Positions 51,846 through 60,732 are shown, counted from the stretch's first letter. The stretch is DNA of 64,000 nucleotides from Nocardia sp. NBC_00508 (GCF_036346875.1 NZ_CP107852.1:1860001-1924000), one strand, 5' to 3'. The notes: generated by a model not told the origin, from the letters alone. Made by a program: numbers and translations.

Positions 51846-52384
51846 CAGGGGCGTCCTCCGGATGCCGGGCCGTCGCCGTTGTCAGTGCCGCTCATTCGCT
51901 GCCACAGGTCCGCGCCAGTGCCGCCCGCACCGACCGCCTCGAGCAGCCGGCGATCCGGCTTCGTTTCCGCGGCAGCGGCTGCGCCAGGGCGATCGGGCAG
52001 CAAGAGGACTACGGTCTCCTCGATGAACATCATGTGGCGCACCGACTCGCTGCTGATCGGCATCCCCGACGCGGACACCGGCTTGCGGTAGACGATGAGC
52101 CTGCCCAGCCACATGGCACGTGAGGTCATCCGAACTCCGGTGTACGGCACGAGTCCGATCGCGAAGACGGCCATGATCGTCAGTGCCAGACCCGCGATGA
52201 AGGTGACCGCCGGGTTGACCGGAAAGGTCATGGCGCACACCGACGTCACCAGCATCAGCACCACGCCTGTGGCGACCTGGGGCAGGGTGTAGGGACCGAA
52301 CGGAAGTTTCTGTCCGTTCTGTGCCTTGCCGATCATCGTGGGCACACGTTTGATCGGCGTGAACACCTTGATCACCTGACTCAT
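51845..52384 (-). CDS. PrgI-like/VirB3-like type IV membrane protein
   Basis: The 179-residue product begins MSQVIKVFTPIKRVPTMIGK, contains two adjacent membrane helices (about 33-80, VATGVVLMLVTSVCAMTF and ALTIMAVFAIGLVPYTGV) and a soluble Ala/Asp-rich C-terminus. A small two-helix protein directly before virB4 is the place of PrgI or VirB3. I chose the ATG at 52384, which overlaps the preceding stop (ATGA). It likely anchors VirB4 to the membrane. Confidence 0.78.
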   Translation of the reverse strand: MSQVIKVFTPIKRVPTMIGKAQNGQKLPFGPYTLPQVATGVVLMLVTSVCAMTFPVNPAVTFIAGLALTIMAVFAIGLVPYTGVRMTSRAMWLGRLIVYRKPVSASGMPISSESVRHMMFIEETVVLLLPDRPGAAAAAETKPDRRLLEAVGAGGTGADLWQRMSGTDNGDGPASGGRP

Positions 52385-52641
52385 CGATAGCCACCGATGG
52401 GATGATCGGGAACGATGATGTTGGAATCCGTGCGCGCGTAATTCACCAGCGTGGGCAGGACCCAGAACAGAACGGCCGCGAGGACCGCCGATCCGGCCAC
52501 CGCGAGAATCTTGGCCGGGGACAACCGCGATTTCGCCGCTTCGGAAATCAGCACCCCCATACTGAGGATGGTGATCAGAATCAATCCCGCCCACCGGACG
52601 AAGACCAGCACGCCGTACAGGATGTTACTGAGATTACCCAT
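52381..52641 (-). CDS. small two-helix membrane protein, VirB2-like position
   Basis: The 86-residue product has two membrane helices (residues about 7-30 and 45-65) separated by a short basic loop EAAKSRLSPAK, the form of VirB2/TrbC-type pilin-like subunits, though without a Sec signal. It lies between the TcpC-like and PrgI-like genes. The sequence is too short for a firm family call. Confidence 0.65.
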   Translation of the reverse strand: MGNLSNILYGVLVFVRWAGLILITILSMGVLISEAAKSRLSPAKILAVAGSAVLAAVLFWVLPTLVNYARTDSNIIVPDHPIGGYR

Positions 52642-52660
52642 CGGGCTGCCTCTTCTCTGA

Positions 52661-53656
52661 TCAGTTCTGTGTCGCCGGCGGGATCTGCGCCGACGACGAG
52701 GGTGACGGTGTCGAAGTGGGCGGCGCGCCGCCGCGGGAATCCTGGCCGGCGACCACCGCCAGCGGACTCGACAGGGCGGGAACCGGATCGATGGACACCA
52801 CCTGCCACTGGCCCGCGTTGCGGATCATCGTCAACGGGTAGGCCAGCGATGCGGTGGCGCCGGTATCGGCTTTCGGATTGATGGTGGCCAGCACCTGGGC
52901 CTTCGCGCCACCCGATCCGCAGCCTGAATCGTCCGCGCTGAGCGAGACCAGCTCGACGCCGGTGAACGGGGCCGGTTTCAACGCGGCCAGACCGGCGTCC
53001 GGCGTGGTGTAGCGCGCCACATCACCGTTTCCGGTCAGCAGTGCGCCCAGGAATCCGGTCGCCACCTGCGCCAACGGTGTATCCGCCGCGCAGGGCGCGC
53101 GATAGGCCAGGGCGAGATCGGCTCCCCTCGCCGGGGGCTGGACCACGGCGGGCACCGACAGCGCGCGTAATCGTCCATCGGACACCGAGACCCCGACTCG
53201 GTAGAACTGCCGGTTCTCCGGCGCGGTCGCCGCGCCGGCCTTGCCGACTCGGACCGATACCGTCACCGACCACACCTCGAGCCCACCCGTCGATAGGGTG
53301 CGCGAGACATAGACGACCGCCGGGTCCGACACCTGTCGCGCGGACGTGGGCAACGCGACCTGTTGGCCGGAGCCGACGAACTCGCCGATCCGATCCTGCT
53401 GTCCCGCAACGGACGTCAGGTAAGTGACGACGAACTGCTCGGCAAAAGAACCGGCCAATTGCGCATGCCCGACAATTGCTGTCGTCGAATCGTCGGACGG
53501 CGCGGGCGGGCCTGAATCGAAGACGCTGAGAATCGCGTGGCCGCCACCCAGCACGGCGAGCACGGCGAGCACCGCGACCACCACATTGTCGCGACGGCGG
53601 CGAGCGGCCATCCGGCGAAGCAGAGCCTCACCCGAATCTGCCGACCCACGAACCAC
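52661..53656 (-). CDS. TcpC/VirB8-like conjugative channel protein
   Basis: The roughly 331-residue product has a short basic cytoplasmic N-terminus (LLRRMAARRRRDNVVV), one membrane helix, and an extracytoplasmic part with two NTF2-like domains (FAEQFVVTYLTSVAGQQDRI, then LAQVATGFLGALLTGNGDVA), the architecture of TcpC and VirB8. It closes with a Ser/Pro tail. I propose the GTG at 53656 with GGAG at good spacing; a TTG at 53698 is possible. It is the first gene of the type IV unit, with a regulatory palindrome 54 bp upstream. Confidence 0.85.
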   Translation of the reverse strand: MVRGSADSGEALLRRMAARRRRDNVVVAVLAVLAVLGGGHAILSVFDSGPPAPSDDSTTAIVGHAQLAGSFAEQFVVTYLTSVAGQQDRIGEFVGSGQQVALPTSARQVSDPAVVYVSRTLSTGGLEVWSVTVSVRVGKAGAATAPENRQFYRVGVSVSDGRLRALSVPAVVQPPARGADLALAYRAPCAADTPLAQVATGFLGALLTGNGDVARYTTPDAGLAALKPAPFTGVELVSLSADDSGCGSGGAKAQVLATINPKADTGATASLAYPLTMIRNAGQWQVVSIDPVPALSSPLAVVAGQDSRGGAPPTSTPSPSSSAQIPPATQN

Positions 53657-53709
53657 TGTCCTCACTCCCGAAATGGTAGAGAGCGCAGGCGAACCCAACC
53701 GGCCGGTAG

Positions 53710-53725
53710 TTCCCAGCCGTGGGAA
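53710..53725. promoter_or_regulatory. TTCCCA-N4-TGGGAA operator-like palindrome, type IV unit
   Basis: A perfect TTCCCA-GCCG-TGGGAA lies 54 bp upstream of the TcpC-like start. It is the copy that ties the type IV genes to the same motif as the ESX genes. Confidence 0.62.
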
Positions 53726-53733
53726 TCAAACTG

Positions 53734-54870
53734 TCAGTAGGCCGGGCTGCTTTTCATCCTGCCCGCCAGCCAATGTCGCAATTGTTCGTCATAGCCGATG
53801 GGCGCGCTGCGCTGCCGCGGTTCCAGCACTTGGCGCTGGGTCTCCATCAGCGGAACGTCGTCGGCGACCCGGACCAGTTGCGCGATCGCGAGCTGCCTGC
53901 TCGAGTACCCTGGATACGGGTAGAGCAGCAGCGACGTCGGCGTGTATCCGCCGCCGTAGTTGAGCACCCGCAGCGTGACGCCTGCACTGTCGCCCGACCG
54001 CAGCCGGTCACCGAGTTCCACCAGCCGGGGCCGGTCCTCGGGGTGGAACACGTCGACAGGCCGGAAGAGATAGTCCCAGCGCACCCACGGTGCGGGATCG
54101 GTGAGCCAGTGCGAAATGCTGGTGCGCTCGAGCTGGACCACGGCCAGATGCGTACCCGCGCGACGATGCGCCTCCCGCAAACCGATCCGCTCCAGGGTCG
54201 GCCACGCCGACGGCGCGTTGTCCGAGGTGACATCCTCGATCAGCAGCCAGGCGCCGCGGGTGCGTTCGTCGTCACGGGCCCGAATGGTGATCCGCCACTG
54301 GGCCGGACGGCCGAACCCGTGCACCACGGTGGTGTCGAACTGCATCCGGTCACCAGGCTTGGGGTCATAGAGGAGATCGAGAACCTCCGCGTGCCGATCG
54401 AAGCTCGACACCCGGTGGAACAGTTCCGCGATGGACATCCTCGGCACGTACTGTTCGGCCGTGCTGCCGGACAACCGCGTGATGCCGCTCGGTTGCTGGA
54501 TGGTCTGACTGCTCAGGTCCCAGATGGCGCCCACCGCCGGACGCAGCACGGGCACCCGCTCGGCCGCAGGACCGAGCCACAGGCGCACCGCATGTACGTC
54601 AGCCGCAGGGCCGAAGACCGGCCGAATGAGCAGTTGGTGCCGACCGGCCCGCGTCTCGATAGCCACATCGACGTCCTGCGCCTGGTCATGCGCCGTACGG
54701 ATAGCCTCGGTCAGTCCCGCGGTCGTGAGCTTGTCGTAGAGGGCGGGCGTTTTGGACAGCGTTCGCTGCAACACCCGCTGCCAGTTCGCGAACTCACGTG
54801 GTGCATCCCCCACCGACGCGACGGACATACCGTCCGGCGCCAACGTCTCGATCGTCACCCATGGAATCAC
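53734..54870 (-). CDS. PAS/GAF-like sensor-type protein of unknown partner
   Basis: The 378-residue cytosolic product contains repeated alpha-beta segments; LFHRVSSFDRHAEVLDLLYD and WRITIRARDDERTRGAWLLI resemble PAS-domain cores, and a second set follows (FRPVDVFHPEDRPRLVELGD). No output domain (kinase, HTH) is seen, so it may work as a regulator by protein contact. I recall similar proteins annotated as GAF/PAS-containing hypotheticals in Nocardia and mycobacteria. It ends just before the palindrome of the type IV unit and starts at an ATG at 54870. Confidence 0.65.
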   Translation of the reverse strand: MIPWVTIETLAPDGMSVASVGDAPREFANWQRVLQRTLSKTPALYDKLTTAGLTEAIRTAHDQAQDVDVAIETRAGRHQLLIRPVFGPAADVHAVRLWLGPAAERVPVLRPAVGAIWDLSSQTIQQPSGITRLSGSTAEQYVPRMSIAELFHRVSSFDRHAEVLDLLYDPKPGDRMQFDTTVVHGFGRPAQWRITIRARDDERTRGAWLLIEDVTSDNAPSAWPTLERIGLREAHRRAGTHLAVVQLERTSISHWLTDPAPWVRWDYLFRPVDVFHPEDRPRLVELGDRLRSGDSAGVTLRVLNYGGGYTPTSLLLYPYPGYSSRQLAIAQLVRVADDVPLMETQRQVLEPRQRSAPIGYDEQLRHWLAGRMKSSPAY

Positions 54871-55230
54871 TGCGCCACTTCGCTTCGCACTTGCCCGTAC
54901 CAGCCGTTCTCCGGATCCGCCTCAATCCGGATGAGACATCATGTGACTTAGGCAATGTACCGTTATTCAGCGGCGCAATCAACTCGTATGGCCCACCCTC
55001 TTATTTCTACGAAGTCTGCATCATGTTCATCGGACACGCCGCCGCGTGTTCATTTTGTTCAGGTTTCGTTCAGTCGAACAGACCCGGAGACGGCACGCAG
55101 TCCGGCGGCTCATCGCCCGCAAACCGACCGCGCACCGCTTCGGGCGACCTTCAGGCTTCCACGCGGCTAATCCTGCGGTGCGTTCCGAAACCTTTCTCAC
55201 ACACGGCATTACACAACGGTGAGGAACCGA
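54871..55230. other. 360-bp intergenic region without a supported gene
   Basis: The stretch is less GC-rich than its flanks (for example AGGCAATGTACCGTTATTCA near 54955), as expected of a promoter region for the PAS-like gene. Short frames on both strands show no family resemblance. Confidence 0.4.
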
Positions 55231-56124
55231 TCAAGCGCTCTGTGCGCTGAGCGCAAGCACACCGGCACCGGCAAGCAATGCGACGTCGCCGAGCTGCGAA
55301 GGAACGACCCGCAATCCGGGCAGGAAGCTCAGCCTGGCGTGGGTGGCGACCGCTTCGTTCAGGGGTTTCCACAGCACCGGACCCGCTTCGGCGAGCGACC
55401 CGCCGAGTACCACGAGATCGATGTCGAGCAGTGCGGCCGCCGACGCGATCGCGCTGCCGAGTGCCGTGCCCGCCCTGCCCAACGCGGCGGCGGGGATGTC
55501 TTCCCCCACACGGGCGGCCTCCACCAGCTGCGGCACCGAGGTACCCGCCCACCCTTGCTCCCGAGCCCAGCGCACCACCGACGTCCCGCTGGCGACGGCT
55601 TCCAAACAGCCTCGGCCGCCGCACACGCAGCGATCATCGAAACCGGGGACGAGGACATGACCCACGTTTCCCGCGTTGCCGGTCCGACCGACGACGGTGA
55701 AACCGCCGACCATGACACCACCACCTATGCGAGTGGACACGGTGATCGCCAACGCATCCATCACCCCACCCGTGGCACCGTATGCCTGTTCGGCCACAGC
55801 GAGGCACACGCCATCCACCGCGAGCCGAACCTCCGCCGAAGGAAACAACTTCTGCGCAGCCTGCACGATGCCGAAACCCGTCCGCCACTCAGGGACTTCC
55901 GCGGGTGCGACCACCCCCGCCGTCATATCGATCGGCCCGGCGGAGGCGATACCGAGGGCGGTGACCTCGGCACCGCCCGCGGCCTCGAGCAAAATCTCGC
56001 GGCACCGGTCCCATGCGCCGGAGGGCGGGATCGGAATCTGCACGATGTCGTCGGTACTCACATCGTCGGCGATTCGGCTCGCCGCGAACCTCGATGAACC
56101 GATCTCCAACGCCAGCACTGTCAT
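55231..56124 (-). CDS. ROK-family sugar kinase-like protein
   Basis: The 297-residue product has the ASKHA fold of ROK proteins: N-terminal LALEIGSSRFAASRI, GNAGNVGHVLV and the zinc-binding CVCGGRGCLEAVASG. ROK enzymes phosphorylate glucose or N-acyl hexosamines, while others are regulators; no HTH is present here. The phosphate-1 loop usually reads DxGxT, and here it is EIGSS, so catalytic strength is uncertain. It follows the whiB gene by 49 bp. Confidence 0.85.
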   Translation of the reverse strand: MTVLALEIGSSRFAASRIADDVSTDDIVQIPIPPSGAWDRCREILLEAAGGAEVTALGIASAGPIDMTAGVVAPAEVPEWRTGFGIVQAAQKLFPSAEVRLAVDGVCLAVAEQAYGATGGVMDALAITVSTRIGGGVMVGGFTVVGRTGNAGNVGHVLVPGFDDRCVCGGRGCLEAVASGTSVVRWAREQGWAGTSVPQLVEAARVGEDIPAAALGRAGTALGSAIASAAALLDIDLVVLGGSLAEAGPVLWKPLNEAVATHARLSFLPGLRVVPSQLGDVALLAGAGVLALSAQSA

Positions 56125-56173
56125 GACTTACGCACCACCAAAGGACTCGACGCCAAAAGGTCCACGCAGCATG

Positions 56174-56626
56174 TCACAGGCCGTCGGTTCCAGTCGGCTT
56201 CAACGGTTGCCCGAGCACGATGTGCCTGCGGGGGGCGGGAAGGGTGGACACGGTGCGCAGCGGGCGCGGTCCGTTACGAATGATGCGCATGGGGCGCTTG
56301 TGGTCGATCGGCGCGGCGCGGTGCCGATCCAGGTTTTCGATGACGCCGCCGGAATTGTCGTAGGCGACGCCCGCCCAGATCATCGCGCGGGGGCCGTCAC
56401 CGCGGGCCGTGAGCGTCTGCGCCAACTGGCGGCACTGTACGAAGAGGGGGCAGCTCTGACAGGTTCGGACGGCTGACCGCCAGGCATCCGGATTCCCGGT
56501 GTCCATGTCCCAGTTGTCCGGGACGTCGGCGCACGGGGGCCGCTGGTTCGACTTTGCCGGAATCGACGAGATCTTCGCTGACGCAAGGGATCCCGTGTCC
56601 ATCGGAAGGGTTCGCGTAATGCTCAT
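56174..56626 (-). CDS. WhiB-family iron-sulphur regulator
   Basis: The roughly 150-residue product has the four-cysteine cluster site (one Cys in RPPCADVP, then the CQSCPLFVQC triplet) and a WhiB-like turn at MIWAGVAYDNSG, followed by a basic C-terminus. WhiB proteins bind sigma factor and control transcription in response to redox cues. I take the ATG at 56626 (MSITRTLPMD) with GGAG upstream; an earlier start at 56692 would add 22 residues. The turn lacks the usual G-G-x-x sequence order, so this is a divergent member. It is a possible regulator of nearby units, but no target is shown. Confidence 0.82.
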   Translation of the reverse strand: MSITRTLPMDTGSLASAKISSIPAKSNQRPPCADVPDNWDMDTGNPDAWRSAVRTCQSCPLFVQCRQLAQTLTARGDGPRAMIWAGVAYDNSGGVIENLDRHRAAPIDHKRPMRIIRNGPRPLRTVSTLPAPRRHIVLGQPLKPTGTDGL

Positions 56627-56790
56627 AGCCATCTCCGGAGATGCCGAGGGCACACCTGTGGCAGGTGTTTGGCCCATGGATCGGACGGTCATCAGGGCTG
56701 CTCAACAGTCCCCGGAATCCAGCCGCGATAAGCTGGTCTACGCACGGTAGCCCACTGTTGCCCAGCACACAACCTCTTGTGCCGCTATGT

Positions 56791-56858
56791 AACGGCTCGT
56801 TGACGTTTCAGCAACTCCCAGCTACCGTTTTTAACGGCACGTTATGAAACGGCTCATT
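56791..56858 (+). promoter_or_regulatory. three direct repeats upstream of the merR-type gene
   Basis: AACGGCTCGTT (56791-56801), AACGGCACGTT (56833-56843) and AACGGCTCATT (56848-56858) lie within 105 bp of the MerR start. They may be autoregulatory binding sites. Confidence 0.4.
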
Positions 56859-56893
56859 TTCCACGGGGGCCCGACTATGGTTTCCTTTTAAAC

Positions 56894-57622
56894 ATGGCTG
56901 CAGACTCTGAATTCACGATCGACGAACTGGCACGGGCAGCCGAGACCACCGTGCGCAGCGTCCGCGTGTACCACGAGCGAGGTCTTCTGCCCTCGCCGGA
57001 GGTGCGCGGGCGGATCGGGTACTACGGGTCCGACCACCTCAACCGGCTGCAGACCATCAGCCGCCTGCTCGGGCGAGGTATGAAGCTGAACGGGATCAGG
57101 GAACTGCTAGAGGCCTGGGACCGCGGCGACGGACTCGCCGACGTACTCGGCGTGAAGAACGCAGCCGCAGAAGCCGGCGAGCTGGAACCGGAAGTCGACA
57201 CCGAACCCGACGACAGCTACGCCGAACTGCCGGAGTATGCGAAGCAAGCACTGGCCGCCAGCGACGATCCGCTGGAGGCGTACCGGGTCACGAACCCGCG
57301 CTGCTGTGACCTGGCCACCCGCCTCACCGACACCGGGCTGCCGGTGCGGGACACGTTCCAGTTGGTGGAGCGTCTGCGCGCCGACTGCGATCGCATCGCC
57401 GACCGCTTCGCCACCGAGCTGTTCTACCGTCTGGCCGGGCAGACCTACGAGGAATCCGCGCGGACGCCGCGGGATCGCACCAAACTCGAGACCGATCTGG
57501 CGATCGCACGGCTCATCGTCACCCGTGCCACCTCCGAACTGATCGACCAGGCATTCGCCAAGCATTCCGAGCTGCCACCGCCTTCGATGGCCTCGGGCAC
57601 GCAGGCGTCCGCCGATCTGTGA
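56894..57622 (+). CDS. MerR-family transcriptional regulator
   Basis: The 242-residue product starts with a winged helix-turn-helix of MerR type: FTIDELARAAETTVRSVRVY, HERGLLPSPEVRGRIGYYGS, followed by LNRLQTISRLLGRGMKLNGI. The rest is a helical effector or dimer domain without metal-binding cysteines of the classic type. It has its own promoter region with three AACGGC-type repeats. The asparagine-synthase-like gene follows 25 bp later, so the two may be co-transcribed. Confidence 0.9.
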   Translation: MAADSEFTIDELARAAETTVRSVRVYHERGLLPSPEVRGRIGYYGSDHLNRLQTISRLLGRGMKLNGIRELLEAWDRGDGLADVLGVKNAAAEAGELEPEVDTEPDDSYAELPEYAKQALAASDDPLEAYRVTNPRCCDLATRLTDTGLPVRDTFQLVERLRADCDRIADRFATELFYRLAGQTYEESARTPRDRTKLETDLAIARLIVTRATSELIDQAFAKHSELPPPSMASGTQASADL

Positions 57623-57647
57623 CGGCGCACCGGTCCGCGGCTGCGCG

Positions 57648-58661
57648 GTGAACGACGAAATCGGCTCGGCGGCACAGACTTCCGAGCCGATCCAGTTCGT
57701 CGCCGACCTGCTCGGGGACAGCCTGTCGGCGCCCGATCCCACCGCGCGGACCATCACCGATCCCCGAGTCGCCGCCGCACTCATCGCGGAGGAGACCCGC
57801 TCGCGGCTGCGCGCCGTGATCGATCGCTTCGACGGCGTCCCGACGATCCTGCTCAGCGGCGGCGTCGACTCGATCTATCTCGCCGCGTTGGCGGTGCGCC
57901 TCGGTGTCCGGCCACATGCCATCACCATCGTCACGGCCGGTGACAGCGACGCCACGGGTGCGGCGGCAGCCGCGGCAGCGCTCGGCCTCCCCCACGACGT
58001 CATCCGGCTGACCGGCGCCGAAGTAGTCGACCTCGCCCGCGACGCCATGCGCAGGCTCGGGACATCGGAGCTGTGGGAGGTGGCGGCGGGCATCCCGCTG
58101 CTCGCCGCCAAGCGCAGCCTCGACCGGTTCGAGCGCGTCGGCGCCATCCTCACCGGCTCCGGCGCCGATGCGATCTTCGGCGGCGGCCGGTCGCTGCGGC
58201 ATCCGCTCCACTCCGCGGCGGCCCGTGCGGAACTCGACAGCCTGATCCGCACCGAGTCGGCCGCGAACTTCCGCTACCGACGGCTGGTCCCGCATTTCCA
58301 TCCGGCACTGTTGAATACTTACGCAGATAAACTCGTTCACGTCTTTCAAACGGTGCGCTGGTGGCGGCTTGCCGAACGTCTCGCGCCCCCAGCGTTGTTC
58401 GGCGAACACAATGGCCGGCGAATCGACAAACTAGCGTTACGCATGGCCTGTGCCGAAGAGTTGCCCAGCGGCGCGCTGGACCTTGCCTGGCGGACGAAGG
58501 CCCCGATCCAACGCTCCTCCGGCCTGTTCACCACGCTGGCCGCGGCCGCGCGCTCGCACGCGGCGAATCTTCCTGGCGCACGTACGTATACCGATCCGAT
58601 GACCGAAGACGCCGAAGCAGTCGCCATCCGGCTCTACCTGACGCTGTTGGATCGGAAATGA
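57648..58661 (+). CDS. stand-alone asparagine-synthase-like ATP-pyrophosphatase
   Basis: The 337-residue product has the PP-loop ILLSGGVDSIYLAALAVRLG and the later GSGADAIFGGGRSLRHPL, typical of the synthetase half of asparagine synthase, but no N-terminal glutaminase. Such stand-alone domains occur in beta-lactam, lasso-peptide and other amide-forming pathways; no partner of that kind is near. Start is GTG at 57648, 25 bp after the MerR gene. Substrate is unknown. Confidence 0.82.
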   Translation: MNDEIGSAAQTSEPIQFVADLLGDSLSAPDPTARTITDPRVAAALIAEETRSRLRAVIDRFDGVPTILLSGGVDSIYLAALAVRLGVRPHAITIVTAGDSDATGAAAAAAALGLPHDVIRLTGAEVVDLARDAMRRLGTSELWEVAAGIPLLAAKRSLDRFERVGAILTGSGADAIFGGGRSLRHPLHSAAARAELDSLIRTESAANFRYRRLVPHFHPALLNTYADKLVHVFQTVRWWRLAERLAPPALFGEHNGRRIDKLALRMACAEELPSGALDLAWRTKAPIQRSSGLFTTLAAAARSHAANLPGARTYTDPMTEDAEAVAIRLYLTLLDRK

Positions 58662-58689
58662 ACGCGGCTACGCCGCCGCCCTCGAACGA

Positions 58690-58766
<77 letters not shown>

Positions 58767-58816
58767 TGGTCCTCGCGGCGGCGGGGCGGCCGCCGACGAG
58801 GGTGAATGCTCCGTGG

Positions 58817-58887
<71 letters not shown>

Positions 58888-59218
58888 AGGCATACGACAC
58901 CGATGGGATCGCCACGATGCCGTGTGCGATCCGACTGTACCGAATCCGGCTTCCGAAATGCCAATCAGCCCCCTCGGGCAGCGTGACCTCGACGATGCGG
59001 ACCGTAGCGCTCCAGGGTTGCCGCACCAAGTGTCGCACGACCCGGCCGCCGCACCGGAGCAGCGCGCTGGAGCCAAAATTTAGAGGGTGTTTTTCATTGA
59101 AACTCTGGCGTGTCGGATGCCGCTGGGCGAAACTCTAATGACACGTGACGACCCCGCCGGGGAAGCGTGGCCGACCCGCCACCGGCCACGCCAGGAAACA
59201 TCGCTCAGGGGATTTCCG

Positions 59219-59629
59219 ATGAGGACCGCACGACTCGCCGTCACTGCCGGCGCACTCGGCGTGTTGCCGAGCGTCGGCCACGGTACCGGCACCTCCTCGG
59301 GGCAGCGTGCCCCGAGGACGTCTCCCTCCGGCGCATGGTTGGCTAATCGCGCGGCAACCGCCGCCGCCGTCCCCCGGCCGAGCGCGGAAGCGACGCCGGA
59401 GCCTGCGCGGCACTGCCTGCCCACGTCCTACAGCGTGTCGCCAGCGCGTCGCGGCGCGATTTTGCAGCGAACAGAATGCGGGTGTAACACCAACACGACG
59501 GGAACGATCACATTCCCGATCGCCATTCGCGAGGTGTCGATAACACGTTGCAAAACGGTGCTTTTCGATGCCGAGTGGCTTGCTAGGATCCTTTTTGCCG
59601 GACGGGGGTATCTGGAAAGGGGGCGGTGA
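59219..59629 (+). CDS. doubtful small exported protein
   Basis: A 136-codon frame starting MRTARLAVTAGALGVLPSVG resembles a weak signal peptide and has GGGGA upstream, but the rest (Arg/Pro/Ala-rich, a few Cys) resembles no family and may be a decayed gene. The surrounding 58890-59738 stretch holds nothing else that I can support. Confidence 0.22.
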   Translation: MRTARLAVTAGALGVLPSVGHGTGTSSGQRAPRTSPSGAWLANRAATAAAVPRPSAEATPEPARHCLPTSYSVSPARRGAILQRTECGCNTNTTGTITFPIAIREVSITRCKTVLFDAEWLARILFAGRGYLERGR

Positions 59630-59738
59630 GCGTGCGCCGAACCAGGTGGACACAACCGCGTAGCAGTGGGAACGATCAGCGTGACGCCGGCGCCTGTGTC
59701 AGCACAGGGCAGCTGGGTACCGACGTCACCCACGCCGG

Positions 59739-60698
59739 GTGAGTCCGATGTCCTCCGACATCGAACCCCCGGTAGCCACCATGGCCCGAGCATGGGCCCG
59801 TGCGGTCTGCGCCGAACCGGGTTCGGGCGCGACACCCCAACTGCTGGAGCCGGTGCTGATCGAGATCGTCGAGCGACTGCTCACGCTGGCGAGGTCCGAG
59901 CCGTTCCCCGTGCCCGAAGCGCGGATGCTCGGGGCCAGGCTCGCCGAGGCGCCGTTCGACCGGATCCGGATGCTGGCACAGGCCACGCGATGGCTGCTCG
60001 GCTTTCCCTCCGGAACGCCGGGTTCCTTGGTGGCCACGCGCTGGCCGTTCATCGCCAGCCAGGCCATCGACAGTTACGCGCAGGCACTGCAAGAGCGGGC
60101 GCTCGCGCAGCAGGAGCAGAACCTCTCGGCCAAGGTGTCGCTGCGGGTCCAGGAGATCGCCGCGCTGCAGCACCGGCTGCGCCACGAGGCCACCCACGAC
60201 GCGCTCACCGATCTGGCCAACCGCACGCTGTTGCAGGACAAGGTCCGGCTGATGGCCACCGATCCGAGCCGAGGCGTCGGGCTGCTGCTGATCGACCTGG
60301 ACCGGTTCAAGCAGATCAACGACGGCTACGGACACGCGATCGGCGACGAGGTACTGGTCGAACTGGCCAGCAGGCTCCGCGAAGCCTGCCCGCCGGACAC
60401 GGTGATCTGCCGTTACGGTGGTGATGAGTTCGTACTCGCCACCAATCCGCACCGCAACTCTCTCGGCGACCTCGCGCACCGGATCGTGGCCGCGCTGCGT
60501 GATCCGGTCTGGTCCTCGGCGGGGCCGGTTCCGGTGTCGGCCAGCGTCGGCACCGCCTACAACCCGCCGGGCGCCCCGTTCGATTTCACCGATCTGCTCC
60601 GCCGCGCCGACCGGGCCATGTATTCCGCCAAGACCGCGGGCGGCCGCCGCTTCGCCATTGCGGACGAGCCGGATATCGACACCGCCGTCGCCGGCTGA
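59739..60698 (+). CDS. GGDEF-domain diguanylate cyclase
   Basis: The 319-residue product has a helical N-terminal sensor-like region of about 120 residues and a GGDEF domain from about 145, with DALTDLANRTLLQDK, LIDLDRFKQINDGYGHAIGD and the active RYGGDEFVLA. It probably makes cyclic di-GMP. No membrane helix is seen, so it is cytoplasmic. GTG at 59739 or ATG at 59748 are possible starts. It ends 34 bp before the convergent nei gene, with a hairpin between. Confidence 0.9.
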   Translation: MSPMSSDIEPPVATMARAWARAVCAEPGSGATPQLLEPVLIEIVERLLTLARSEPFPVPEARMLGARLAEAPFDRIRMLAQATRWLLGFPSGTPGSLVATRWPFIASQAIDSYAQALQERALAQQEQNLSAKVSLRVQEIAALQHRLRHEATHDALTDLANRTLLQDKVRLMATDPSRGVGLLLIDLDRFKQINDGYGHAIGDEVLVELASRLREACPPDTVICRYGGDEFVLATNPHRNSLGDLAHRIVAALRDPVWSSAGPVPVSASVGTAYNPPGAPFDFTDLLRRADRAMYSAKTAGGRRFAIADEPDIDTAVAG

Positions 60699-60705
60699 CC
60701 GGCAT

Positions 60706-60725
60706 GGGCCGGGTGCGCCCGGTCC
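60706..60725. terminator. bidirectional hairpin between GGDEF and nei
   Basis: GGGCCGGG and CCCGGTCC (one G-T pair) form an 8-bp stem around TGCG between two convergent genes. Confidence 0.5.
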
Positions 60726-60732
60726 GGGTCGG

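Noticed and set aside
54955..55170. Plus-strand 71-codon frame in the gap behind the PAS-like gene
   Set aside because: No ribosome site, no similarity, and composition like the surrounding non-coding DNA.
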